DNA of 64,000 nucleotides from Strongylocentrotus purpuratus (Eukaryota; Echinodermata; Echinoidea; Camarodonta; Strongylocentrotidae): the NCBI RefSeq assembly GCF_000002235.5, contig NW_022145595.1, forward strand, positions 28,399,162-28,463,161, read 5' to 3'. A program made the translations under genes and the position numbers. Positions 44,981 to 56,575 of this stretch are shown one piece after another. The notes under the pieces are model-generated. The model was not told the origin of the DNA, searched no databases, and worked only from the letters and a program-made list of their open reading frames with translations. Position 1 is the stretch's first letter. Each line of letters opens with the position of its first letter.

Positions 44981-45257
44981 CATGCAAATTTCTATGAAGA
45001 ATATTATTATACGTTTTAATCCAAAATCCAAAAATAGATCCATTTCACAAACAAGTATTCAAAAACAATTTGGTACTAGATTTTCTTATTGCTATTGTAC
45101 TTTAGATCTACATCTAGACTAAGTTTTGTGCTTTCTTATTTTGGCTGTTACTGTCATTGTTTGAGGTTTTATACAGCTTCTCCTCTTGATATCTCATCTT
45201 GATACATTTTACTGTTAGTTAAATCTTTCATGTTTGTTATGCTCCTTTGGTTTTCAG

Positions 45258-45431
45258 GTATAAATGATTCTCCTGAGGTTGTCTTTGGGGAATGGGCCAA
45301 GAAGTACGGTGATGTCGTTGGCTTCAAGGCGGGGCAGAGATGGATGGTAGTCCTCAACCGCCAAGCATTGATCAAGGAAGCCGTCCTCAAACAGGGCGAG
45401 GACTTTGCTGGTCGTCCAGACTTCTACTCCC
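45258..45431 (+). CDS. Cytochrome P450, coding exon 2
   Basis: Acceptor GGTTTTCAG ends at 45257, donor CCC|GTAAGT with GT at 45432. It encodes about residues 57-114: SPEVVFGEWAKKYGDVVGFK and EAVLKQGEDFAGRPDFYS, the A-helix and beta-1 region with the FAGRP block shared by CYP1, CYP2 and CYP17. Phase 1 at both ends. No stop or frameshift. Confidence 0.9.
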
Positions 45432-45584
45432 GTAAGTGGATAGGATTTAGTATTCAAATATTAACATGATAATTTATGCTATGACTATATAGAATAATGG
45501 TTGTTTAAGTTGTCAACATAATATTTTGTGCCGTGACAGGGATAATAGTTGTTACAGGGATAATAGTTGTTGGATATCAACATA

Positions 45585-45985
45585 CTATTTTTTAATTATA
45601 TCCTGCATCAAAAAATTATTGGTTTTTGATTGGTTGAGAGCTATATGAGAGTACTTTTTAGGAGTTGAAATTATTTGGATTTTTTTTTTCTTTCAATTTT
45701 TTTAATTCTTTTTTAATCTCATAATTTTTAAATTATTTTAAATTATCTTTTTATTAAAAAAATGAACTTTTTCAAATTTTAAAATTTTGATAACATTGTT
45801 TTCAAGATAAATTTTGGATGCAGGATATAAAACAAATATACCTTGTCTTCTTTTCGAGGTACTAGTTAAAAAAACTATGGGCCTCGGTGACTCCAATAGT
45901 ACCATTTGCTTCGGTGCTGCGCCCGTCAGCAAATAGTTCTATTGGAGTCACCTCGTGCGCATAGTTTTTAAACCAGAACTTATCA
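45585..45985. repeat. Hairpin-forming repeat in P450 intron 2
   Basis: AAAACTATGGGCCTCGGTGA, then CTCCAATAGTACCATTTGCT, pairs with AGCAAATAGTTCTATTGGAG, then TCACCTCGTGCGCATAGTTT, around a short loop (core 45870-45970). AT-rich flanks from about 45600 include further short repeats. It could be a MITE. Confidence 0.65.
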
Positions 45986-46766
45986 AGACAGTGTATATTT
46001 GTATACTATGACTATGGGGTAATAATGTCGGAGCACCAGACAGTTACAGAATTGCTATATGATATCAAGTAATACTTTATGCTATGACTGGGATAATTAT
46101 AATAATCAACATAATATTTTATGATTTGACTGATGTAATGATAAGGGACCACCAGGACGGACTGCTGTATGTATAATATCAACATTATTCTAATGCTATG
46201 ACTGAGGTAGTAATCCAAGCCCCATCCAAGTCGACTACCTTTTTAGCTTTTCCTGCCTTCTCTCCTTTGCTTCTTCAACTTTACTCAATTATAACAATGT
46301 TGCTCTGCGTTTGTTGCATAATCATGTTTTTTTTTTATAGTTATATATGTTTAGATACTGAAATTATCTTTGCAACATCAGATAGCAGATGAAAGAGCAG
46401 AGAGGTTATATGCAGCAAAGATATGCAGATTCGGAGAAAAACAAAGCAATATGTGGGAGAGAGAAAGTTAGAGAGAAGGAATTGACATTTGAGGTGTTGG
46501 GGCATGCAGTCACCATAGTATTGCATGCTTAAAATTAAAAAAACTTTATTAAGAAAATAATCCTTGTATTTTATTGTTTTCTCTTGGCCAGCAATATATT
46601 AATGCTAATCAAATTTGGTTGACCTAAAGGGCATCATAAATGCCGGCCACTGTCGATCTTTACAGAAGGGGTTAAAATGAATGTATTGAAAAAGGATGTA
46701 CGCAAACATAATTAAGTAGGTGTATATTCTTGCTGATATCGTGTTTTCATGTATTTCAATTTTCAG

Positions 46767-46860
46767 TGGAACTCCTCACGGAAGGATTCAAGGATATTGC
46801 TTTTAGCCCTTACAATGAGACCTGGAAACTTCATCGCAGGTTGGCTCACTCAGCTCTCAG
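46767..46860 (+). CDS. Cytochrome P450, coding exon 3
   Basis: Acceptor TTTCAATTTTCAG ends at 46766, donor CTCAG|GTAAAA. It encodes LELLTEGFKDIAFSPYNETW and KLHRRLAHSALR. WKLHR is the C-helix WxxxR motif, whose Trp and Arg contact a heme propionate in P450s. Enters in phase 1 and leaves in phase 2. Confidence 0.9.
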
Positions 46861-46928
46861 GTAAAACTGAGCTAATATAGTCAGACCTGCTCAAGCGACC
46901 ACCTGTGTAGAAAGACTACCTGCCTTTG

Positions 46929-46962
46929 ATAATAGTAATAATAATAATAATAATAATAATAT
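46929..46962 (+). repeat. (TAA)n microsatellite
   Basis: AATAATAATAATAATAAT-type run in P450 intron 3. Confidence 0.95.
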
Positions 46963-47340
46963 GTCTTATTTACCCAAGATTACTCCATCAGTATTAATAA
47001 TATTCTCCCTCAGCGCACTGCAATCATGTTATTTATTACCCGGGCTGTATAAAGGCCACATGTGTTTGTTTCTCTTGTAACTGGCTTCTCAATGAAACAC
47101 AAACTTACAGAACCTAAATATAAAGACCACCTGCCTTTAAAAAACAATTTCCTCGACTCCCATTAGCGGTCTTTGTATACAGTGTACATACGGGGTGTTT
47201 ATCATTATCATGATCATTGCCATGTATTCAGCGGGGAAGCGGGGAATTGAATCACAGGCGCCAGTGATGAATGGGCGTCCGAATCTAAGTCTGGATCCGG
47301 CAACATTTTGCATTTTTGCGTTTTTACGTTGGGTTCATAC

Positions 47341-50300
47341 CAGCGAGTGAAGAGCATTATACTGAACTGAATAAAGAATAATAGCTTTATATTGGATCAT
47401 ACTAATACTGATACGGGCTAAAGACAATGTGGTATTTGTATAGAGGTATTCCAAAATGACATTCTGATAATCAACATTTGTTCTGGTATCATAATATATA
47501 CGCATAATACAACTGATCTTTATGATTTCTTAACGTGACATAGCTTCTTCTCCCCTTGCAAACAAAAAAGAAAACAAGGTTATTTAATAAAAGGATCATG
47601 CGACAAATAATCATTGTGATTCAAATTGATGCAAGGATTTTTTTTTGAATAAGCAATGCTTTTCACCAGAATCTTCTTTGTAAAAACGACTTTTACAAAT
47701 CACAGCCATGCAAATCTGCCACTGTGTTGTAAGATCACTTTCAGATTAGGAGAAGTGTATTCTTCAATGAGAATTTTACATTGAATGGAACGTCTCAACT
47801 CAGTAAGCATGGCTGCGATTTGTAAAAGTTGTTTTTACAAAGAAGATTCGGGTGAATAGCAAACAAATATTCGCATCAATTTGAATCACAATCATTATTT
47901 GTCGCTTAATCCCTTTTAATGACCTTGTTTTCTTTCTCATTTGCAAGGTGAGAAGAAAATATGTCACGTTAAAGACATCATAAAGATCAGTGTTGTATGC
48001 GTATATATTATATGCACAGGCCCCGCGGAACGTTTATCAAAGTGGGGGCTAAAGTATTTACGATCAGGTAGAGGGTAGCGAGCGTAAATTGGTGTGGGGG
48101 GGGGGGTTCAGGGGTTTTAGGCATTTAATTACGGTCAGAGAAGCACAAATATTTTGATGCCGCATTTGTGTCACTGGCAGGTCAGGGGGGGGGGGGCGTT
48201 TTTTATTTTATTTCTTAAGGTAAAATTTACGTTACTATCCTATTTTTTTAGCGGTTTGGGAGGCTAGGGGTGCGGGCCGGTAGAATCGACCCGTGGATCC
48301 GCGCCTGTCCAAAATAGCACACACACAAAATCGCCTCGCCGCTACGCGGCTCAGTAAAGAAAAAATGTAAAAGTTGCTCCGAATAATAGGGGGTGCTTTC
48401 AAAAACAGGGAACAATCATACGCGTACCCTAAATAACACTGAGTGGGGGGGGGGGGGGGGCGGGTTCCTTCCAAGTTCCTGGTATAACTGCATGATCGAT
48501 GATCATAATATCATAATATATACGCATAATACAACTGATCTTTATGATTTCTTAACGTGACATAGCTCCTTCTCCCCTTGCAAACAAAAAAGAAAACAAG
48601 GTTATTTAATAAAAGGATCATGCGACAAATAATCATTGTGATTCAAATTGATGCAAGGATTTTTTTTGAATAAGCAATGCTTTTCACCAGAATCTTCTTT
48701 GTAAAAACGACTTTTACAAATCACAGCCATGCAAATCTGCCACTGTGTTGTAAGATCACTTTCAGATTAGGAGAAGTGTATTCTTTAATGAGAATTTTAC
48801 ATTGAATGGAACGTCTCAACTCAGTAAGCATGGCTGCGATGTGTAAAAGTTGTTTTTACAAAGAAGATTCGGGTGAATAGCAGTTCTTATCCAAACAAAT
48901 ATTCGCATCAATTTGAATCACAATCATTATTTGTCGCTTAATCCCTTTTAATGACCTCGTTTTCTTTCTCATTTGCAAGGGGAGAAGAAAATATGTCACG
49001 TTAAAGACATCATAAAGATCAGTGTTGTATGCGTATATATTATATGCACAGGCCCCGCGGAACGTTTATCAAAGTGGGGGCTAAAATATTTACGATCAGG
49101 TAGAGGGTAGCGAGCGTAAATTGGTGTGGGGGGGGGGGGGTTCAGGGGTTTTAGGCATTTAATTACGGTCAGAGAAGCACAAATATTTTGATGCCGCATT
49201 TGTGTCACTGGCAGGTCAGGGGGGGGGGGCGTTTTTTATTTTATTTCTTAAGGTAAAATTTACGTTACTATCCTATTTTTTTAGCGGTTTGGGAGGCTAG
49301 GGGTGCGGGCCGGTAGAATCGACCCGTGGATCCGCGCCTGTCCAAAATAGCACACACACAAAATCGCCTCGCCGCTACGCGGCTCAGTAAAGAAAAAATG
49401 TAAAAGTTGCTCCGAATAATAGGGGGTGCTTTCAAAAACAGGGAACAATCATACGCGTACCCTAAATAACACTGAGTGGGGGGGGGGGGCGGGTTCCTTC
49501 CAAGTTCCTGGTATAACTGCATGATCGATGATCATAATATCATAATATATACGCATAATACAACTGATCTTTATGATTTCTTAACGTGACATAGCTCCTT
49601 CTCCCCTTGCAAACAAAAAAGAAAACAAGGTTATTTAATAAAAGGATCATGCGACAAATAATCATTGTGATTCAAATTGATGCAAGGATTTTTTTTGAAT
49701 AAGCAATGCTTTTCACCAGAATCTTCTTTGTAAAAACGACTTTTACAAATCACAGCCATGCAAATCTGCCACTGTGTTGTAAGATCACTTTCAGATTAGG
49801 AGAAGTGTATTCTTTAATGAGAATTTTACATTGAATGGAACGTCTCAACTCAGTAAGCATGGCTGCGATGTGTAAAAGTTGTTTTTACAAAGAAGATTCG
49901 GGTGAATAGCAGTTCTTATCCAAACAAATATTCGCACTAATTTGAATCACAATCATTATTTGTCGCTTAATCCCTTTTAATGACCTTGTTTTCTTTCTCA
50001 TTTGCAAGGGGAGAAGAAAATATGTCACGTTAAAGACATCATAAAGATCAGTGTTGTATGCGTATATATTATATGCACAGGATCCGCGGAACGTTTATCA
50101 AAGTGGGGGCTAAAATATTTACGATCAGGTAGAGGGTAGCGAGCGTAAATTGGTGTGTGGGGGGGGGGGTTCAGGGGTTTTAGGCATTTAATTACGGTCA
50201 GAGAAGCACAAATATTTTGATGCCGCATTTGTGTCACTGGCAGGTCAGGGGGGGGGGGGGCGTTTTTTATTTTATTTCTTAAGGTAAAATTTACGTTACT

Positions 50301-50719
50301 ATCCTATTTTTTTAGCGGTTTGGGAGGCTAGGGGGGGGGGGGGGCGGGCCGGTAGAATCGACCCGTGGATCCGCGCCTGTCCAAAATAGCACACACACAA
50401 AATCGCCTCGCCGCTACGCGGCTCAGCAAAGAAAGAATGTAAAAGTTGCTCCGAATAATGAGGAGGAAATAATGTGCAGAACGGGAAAAAATCGAGAGAA
50501 CAGCTATGTAGCTTGTAAATTTGTAAGAGGGAAAACGCTGATTAAAATGATAATAACGAAATTGCAAAAAATTGAGGAGTATCATAGGTTCCAATATAAT
50601 GGATATTTGTATAAAAAGAGCCCCGTCAGTACTAAAAGAGCCCCCGTGAGAAGGCTCACGGGGGCTCTTTTTTTGGAGGGGGGAAGAGCCCCGTGGACAA
50701 AAAATTAATTTGAGCCCTG
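47341..50719. mobile_element. hAT-type element with triplicated ~1.03-kb unit, P450 intron 3
   Basis: GTTCATAC at 47333-47340 and 50720-50727 is an exact 8-bp target duplication. The right terminus on the complement is CAGGGCTCAAATTAATTT, as in the elements at 18455 and 22886-24322. The left end is CAGCGAGTGAAGAGC, a weaker match. It has the family's GAGCCCCCGTGAG hairpin near 50635. Most of it is three tandem copies of one unit. No coding frame is credible. Duplicated short frames arise only because the unit is repeated. Confidence 0.85.
47480..50345. repeat. Three tandem ~1.03-kb units inside the intron-3 hAT-type element
   Basis: ACAACTGATCTTTATGATTT starts at 47509, 48531 and 49560, periods of 1022 and 1029 bases. 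Each unit has the 19030-type repeat, a stretch with two G-runs, the CGGGCCGGTAGAATCGACC block, and GGATCCGCGCCTG. The second and third units are almost identical. The third leads into the element's right end. Confidence 0.9.
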
Positions 50720-50727
50720 GTTCATAC

Positions 50728-52928
50728 ACAGAGTCTGTAAAAAGTTCAATGCCCCCAAAATAGTGTGGAGTTAATGTGTGGAACCCTGCTTGGGTCTCAC
50801 TTCCTTCCCCCCCCCCCCACTCCGGGGTCGGAATGACCGCATACGTGTTACCAAAATCTCCGGTAAAGGGGGACTTTTCGTGCGACAAAGTCCGGCCCGA
50901 GAATTGTAAAAAAAAAAGGGGGTGTATTTGACTTTTCACCTGGAGATTTCTTTAAAAGGGGGTGTTTTTTCTTTATTTTCTCATCTCTTTGGACTCCTGA
51001 GAAATTATTCTGAATTTAGGGGGTACATTGAGATTTTTTTCCGAATATAGGGGGGTCTGCAAGGCAGGTAAAGCCCGCGAAAAGCCCGCGAAAGGGGGGT
51101 TCGGAAATGTTGGCAGTCCTCAGATAGGGGGTGCTTTCAAAAACAGGGAGCAATCATACGCGTACCCTAAATAACACTGAGTGGGGGGGGGGGGGCGGAT
51201 TCCTTCCAAGTTCCTGGTATAACTGCATGATCGATGAGAATGTACAGGTGGGCCCCTAGTCTTTAATGAAGAGTACTGTCTGTGACCTCTATTTGCAATG
51301 TCCTATTCAAGGAATGTAGTGTTTGCTACTGCGTAGACAGGTTACTTTAGTCCATGTTTCAATGAGAAACTGTTACTGTTCCTGTAGACTGTGTTTATGG
51401 ACAGAGACGGGGTGGTGGGTATTAACAAACAGTGCAGGCTGCAGTCAAATCTTGCCCAAACATTTGAGCGTTGAATATTGATTTTTATTTCTTTCAGAAA
51501 CAGAAACAGTTACCCTTACCATAAAGTTTTTACCTATGGAATATATTGCGGGCCCAATTTATCATTGAAACGGAGCATTCCAATTTTTTAAAATTTGTTT
51601 ATGATATCGTCCAAAATATCAAGTGGTTCAAAAGGGGTTTAAGTCCATTTTCAAAACTTTGATGGATCAAAGGCCAAGATCGCTTTTACATATATATTCT
51701 TATTTCATTCATGTATTTGTAATTTTAGGGGAGGGGGGTGGTGGGGGTATCAGCAAGTCAACTGGTAGTCTAGTTCTGGACCCTATATGATTTTTGTTAT
51801 TCGCCGACTATAAACGTTAAGCCGAGTGATTGGCGCGATCCTTATTGAACGCCATTTCCCCACTAATCGCGCGAGAATAGGGTAGACTTCTCCTTTGATA
51901 CGTGTTAAAAAAGATGTTAGTCAGTCACTCAATAGTGTCTGACAGGGAAGTCTAGAAACTAAACGGGTTCCGTGCATAATTTGAATACTAGGACACTGCT
52001 AACGTTAAATTTCACAGATAGGAAATACGTGACACAGTCATAATTGCTGCAAAGTTCTACAGAAGTTGACGTTGGCTGCAAAAGGGACATAGTACCTTTA
52101 ACAGATATTATTACCCCGGTCATCAGATTCGTTCGCACACATGCAGTGTGCACTATCTCCACTCCCTTTGGGAGTATTCCTAACACGACCTTTGCATTTT
52201 ATTTATTTATTTTTTTATTTATTTATTTCATTTCCAGGCAAGATGATAACATACAAAACATCACAAGGTTAACAAATGATAGAACATACTGTAAACATAA
52301 TGATATTTAGCACCAGCCAATGCCTGAGGATCACCTAAAAGAATTAAAAAAATTCTGTCGAGAGGCTCTCCACATTGGCTGGTGCATACATAAAACAAAA
52401 TATAAAGATAAGGTCAACATAATTTATAAATGAATGTGTAACTAAAACTAACGGTAATATACATGTAGATCAAATACTGTTAGGATTATTTTAAAGAAGG
52501 ATTCGAAAAAGAGCTGTTCAAACTATGCATGTATGATAAATGCAGAAAATTGTCTGTTTATACAGTCATGTGGATACGGTAATATTGGAAGTTAGCAAAA
52601 CTGTATAACATTATGAATTTGAGTTGATTTGATTTGAAGTTATCCAAATTATGGAAAATTATTATTGATGATTGAAAGTTATCCAAATTGGAAGACATTA
52701 TTATCGATTTATAGACAAATTTAAAATACATAGTAATCAAAGTGAGAAGAATGTGATAGAACACATTGATAGAGGAAGTACATTAAATAAGAACTTAATA
52801 ATAACAACATATGCATTAAGAAATCAATAAAACATATCAAAATGCAGAAAAACTGTCTGTTTATACAGTCAAGTGCTCAATTAAACCACTCGACTACGAC
52901 ACCTCCTTCCTTTCTTCCTTGCTCCCAG
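50728..52928. other. Rest of P450 intron 3
   Basis: 50800-51230 is a fragment of the family at 24323-25708 (CACTCCGGGGTCGGAATGAC, CGGCCCGAGAATTGT, a G-run). 52313-52384 holds a hairpin (CACCAGCCAATG / CATTGGCTGGTG). Shortly before exon 4, CCACTCGACTACGACACCTCC (about 52887-52907) matches the tRNA-like head of the SINE at 58771-59053. No host gene is seen. Confidence 0.55.
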
Positions 52929-53087
52929 GCATTTTGCAACAGGCAAGCCTCTTCAGGGTCTCATCTCCAGCGTCTACCCCAAGGTTGAAAAGAAGTTGGC
53001 CATGACGGAGGGACAACCAATAGACCCCAAGTTTCTCCTCAATCTAATCATGTACAATGTTCTCGCACAGATGTGCTTTGGACGAAG
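52929..53087 (+). CDS. Cytochrome P450, coding exon 4
   Basis: A strong pyrimidine tract (TTCCTTTCTTCCTTGCTCCCAG) ends at 52928; the donor is GAAG|GTGAGT. It encodes HFATGKPLQGLISSVYPKVE, KKLAMTEGQPIDPKFLLNLI and MYNVLAQMCFGRR, the D-E helix region. MCFG matches the ICFG-type block of CYP1/CYP17. Phase 2 at both ends. Confidence 0.9.
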
Positions 53088-54050
53088 GTGAGTTCTACCC
53101 AACGGTTTTGATACTCGTGGGTAGGTTTTTTATTTAGTAGTTTTTTAGTCGAAAGGCAAATCTTAACATCAGCTTGTTATGAAGCATACAAATTAGCAGT
53201 ACAGATGGAGTTGAATTGGAAAGAAACTTTATATAGGCAGTAAGAAAATTGAGTTATTTAAATTTAAATTTAATAATATTTATGCGACTGTGATGCAGGG
53301 CAACTCTCTATTCTTTGTTATGCCTCCGCAACGAAGTAGCAGGATCAGCCATTATGTTTTCGGGTTGTCCGTCCGTCCCGTTCTCGTGATCGCGTTATCT
53401 CAAGAACCGATTGATGGATTCCCGCCCAACTTGGGTCATCTCGAGTGTGGAGAGGAGATCACGAAGACGTGGCGTGTGACTCAACTGAAGATGGATGCAG
53501 GAGTGAAGAAAACCTCGTGTTAAAAATATGAGGGTGCCTTGTAATCTCCAAAGATTTCTGACTTTTTTGTTTTTACTTCTTTCCTCACCATCCTTTCTTT
53601 CTCTCTTATTCATCCTATTTTTCTAAATTCTTTCACTATGTGTATCTTTACCGCTACCTTTGTTCTTATATTTGTTATATCTACTCATATTCATGTATTG
53701 TGTGTGTGTGTGTGTGGGTGTGTGTGTGTGTGTGTGTGAATGTCCGCGTGTGCTTTGTTATGTATGTGTGTGTGCTGTGTGTGTGCATGTTTGATAGGTC
53801 CATCTTGAGTAGTCTTTTTCAAGACTTGTATGTGTATAGAGTTTGTTGTGCCATTGGTTTTCTAAATAGTTAATAATGGATACCATTGTTGAAGAAGATG
53901 TGAACATAATGCTAAGAGATTTTGCATGTTGATTGCGGTGCATTTCAACAGAATGTACTTGGAAATTTTTGTCTTGCTTAAAGCATGATTTTTCTGTAAT
54001 AGGTGTCTCTGAAACTTCGTACATGTAGAGCAGAAAAGAATGGCGGTGGG
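53088..54050. other. Start of P450 intron 4, no gene
   Basis: 53315-53520 resembles a widespread repeat with GTTATGCCTCCGCAACGAAG and TTTTCGGGTTGTCCGTCCGT. It reads 77 codons by chance. A (TG)n microsatellite lies at 53699-53790. The rest is AT-rich. Confidence 0.5.
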
Positions 54051-54589
54051 CAGGAGCGTAAATCCCGGGGGGTGGGGGGATGCATCCCCCTGGCTTAAAG
54101 GAGGGGGGGGTGGCCTGTACAAACATCCCCCCTAATATTACACCCAAAAAAAGAGAGAACAAAAAGGAAGAAGAAGAAGAAGAAAAAAATGTGATTGTTT
54201 CAATTTCAGCATGATGCATGAGAAATTAGTTATTTTTTGTATGTATGTATAACTGTATAGCCAACACGTAAACAGTATCTCACGATCATTAAGAATAGTT
54301 GCGCGACGTGCGCGAACAAACACTTCATAAACTTCAGAATAATTTTTCGTTATTTTGCAAGGTATTATTATAGCCCAGACGTAAAGTGCGCCAGCACGCG
54401 AGCGCTTAAAAAGTGCAATCACGTACAGTAGATGCCCGGCTCCCCCCCCCCCCCACTCAGTGTTATTTAGGGTACGCGTATGCTCGTTCACTCCCTTTGA
54501 AAGCATCCCCCCCCCCCTATCTCTGGACTGCCAACTTTTTTTATTCCTCCTTTCGCCGGCTTTTCGCTGGCTTTTCTTGCCTTGGAGAC

Positions 54590-54645
<56 letters not shown>

Positions 54646-55290
54646 CCGGAACACTGCTAAATGTACCACCCCCACCCCCTCCTAATTTCAGGTGAGCTCT
54701 AGTCGATCGAGGGGGACTGGGGGCCAATGTTTTTACTTTTCAAAATGAAATAATCCTGAATGAGCTTTCAAAGCTAGCAGAAATTTCAGGAATTTGATCC
54801 CGGGATTTGATCAATTTTTCTATGATATTCAAGATATTATATAACCCCCTTTTTACATTTCTCAGGAGTCCAAAGAGAGAGAGAGAAAAAAACTCACCCC
54901 CTTTTCAAAGAAACCTCCGGATGAAAAGTCAAATACACCCCCTTTTTTTTACAATTCTCGGGCCGGATTTTGTCGCGCGAAGTACCCCTTTCCTGGAGAT
55001 TTTAGGAACGCGCATGCGGTCCCTCCGAGGGTAGGGGGGGGGGGGGGCTAGATGAAGACTGAAGTTCCAGACCTAGCGTGTTCAAGACTTATAGTGGCCG
55101 TCTGTCTCTTCAGTTATTTGAAGGTAAGCCTGTACACATTCTTATTGTTTATATATTTGAGAAAGGATTTGGCTGAGGAAATTAAAGAATTCATTAGATT
55201 TAATTAATAAACACAGTACATGTTTCATTATATGAATTCCAGAAACATTTTTTTAGGAGGTATGAAAACTGTGAACGCATCTGATTGAGA
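54051..55290. mobile_element. Repeat with CAGGAGCGTAAATCCC terminus (copy 2)
   Basis: Reverse-complement relative of 24323-25708, lying in P450 intron 4. It carries a C22-A31 homopolymer junction at 54589-54641, the counterpart of T26-G14 in copy 1. The shared block next to its right end is GAATTCCAGAAACATTTTTT and TGAACGCATCTGATTGAGAG. No gene. Confidence 0.6.
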
Positions 55291-55488
55291 GTGATAAATA
55301 ATACGGTAACTGTTGCACTTCCCAAGTCCTACTCGGCGGTTGTCATTTGTTCACACCTAAAACTTAAAGGGAAAGTCCACCCCCAGAATAAGTTTGTTTC
55401 GATAGAGGCAGAATAATAAGAAAATCAGGTGAGTGAAAGTTTGAGCAAATTCTGAATGAAAATAAGAAAGTTATGAATTATTGAAGTT

Positions 55489-55725
55489 GTGATCAATCAA
55501 ATACAATCAAATAAAAGGACACTTTTTTTTTTTTTTTTGGTATCGAAATTTGAAAATTTGACATTTTGCTCCGTTGGGGGGGGGGGGGGGGGTAAGGTCA
55601 TCTTTTTGAGGTCAGCCATGGGAATATTTTTTTTTTTTTTTTTTTTTGTTAAAAAAAAAAAAAAAATCCAAAAGGGGGGGGGTTTAGGGAAATTTAGAAC
55701 CCCCCCCCCTGTGTACGCGCCTGCA
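55489..55725. repeat. MITE-like segment rich in T- and G-runs
   Basis: T-runs at about 55524 and 55627, G-runs at 55576 and 55673, and a right end reading CAGGCGCGTACACAGGG on the complement, a hAT-type terminus. I found no matching left end or target duplication. Confidence 0.4.
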
Positions 55726-55794
55726 TGTGATGTTTGTGTAGGTCTATGAATTAATTAATTTGTTGTTTATATTGAATGAATTGAATCGAATTCA

Positions 55795-56575
55795 GATAAA
55801 TAGGGCTTAATAAGAGTCGAAAACGGTGCAACGAATCGTCTTCTGTCTATAATAATTAAATCAAACGTCTAAGCTATTCGCGCTTCGCGCGGGAAGGGGG
55901 AAACTGAATTCAGATAAATAGGGCTTAATGACAGTCAAAAACGGTGCAACGAATCGTCTTCTTTCTATTATATTTAAATCAAACGTCTAAGCTTTTTGCG
56001 CTTCGCGCGGGAAGGGGTAACTGAATTCAGATGAGAATTAAGTGTCGAGAATAGTACACCAATCGTCTGCTTTCACTAATAATTTAAGGAAACGTCAAGG
56101 CTTCCGCGCTTCGCGCGAGAGGGGGAAACTGAAGTCAGACAAATAGGGTTTATTAAGAGTCGAAAACGGTGCAACGAATCGTTTTCTTTCTATAATAATT
56201 AAATCAAACGTCTAAGTTTTCGCGCTTCGCGCGGGAAGGGGGAAACTGAATTCAGACGAGAATTAAGAGTCGAGAACAAGTACAGTACACCCAATCGTCT
56301 GCTTTCTCTGATAATTTAAGGAACGTCAAGGCTTCCGCGCTTCGCGCGAGAGGGGGAAAACTGAATTCAGATAAATAGGGCTTAAGAGTCGAAAACGGTA
56401 CAACGAATCGTCTGCTTTCTCTAATAATTTAATGAAACGTCAAAACTTACGCGCTTTGCGCGGGAGGGGTAAACCGAATTCAGACAAAGATTAGGAGTCG
56501 AGCACAGTTTAACAAATCGTCTCTTTCTCTAATAATTTAATGAAATGCAAAAGCTTCCGCGCTTCGCGCGGGAGA
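55795..56575 (-). repeat. Satellite array, about seven ~115-bp units
   Basis: Units contain AACTGAATTCAGAYAAATAG, TAAGAGTCGAAAACGGTGCA, ACGAATCGTCTTCTTTCT, and CGCGCTTCGCGCGGGAAGGG. Unit starts fall every 112-118 bases. Two unit types alternate in part (GGTGCAACGAATCG and GTACACCAATCGTCTGC), suggesting a higher-order dimer. Same family as 1-800. Confidence 0.85.

Noticed and set aside
47480-50345. CRISPR-like array or duplicated genes because of regular repeats
   Set aside because: Units are ~1.03 kb with no short repeat/spacer pattern, and the frames in them have no family resemblance; the block lies in a eukaryotic intron.
50328-50939. 203-codon frame on the minus strand
   Set aside because: It crosses the hAT-type terminus and target duplication at 50719-50727 into another repeat, so it is a chance frame. 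Pieces of it recur at other repeat copies.
53290-53523. 77-codon frame possibly a P450-intron gene
   Set aside because: It coincides with a dispersed repeat (TTCGGGTTGTCCGTCCGT type).
53640-53873. Cys/Val-rich 77-codon frame, possible small secreted peptide
   Set aside because: It is a translation of the (TG)n microsatellite.
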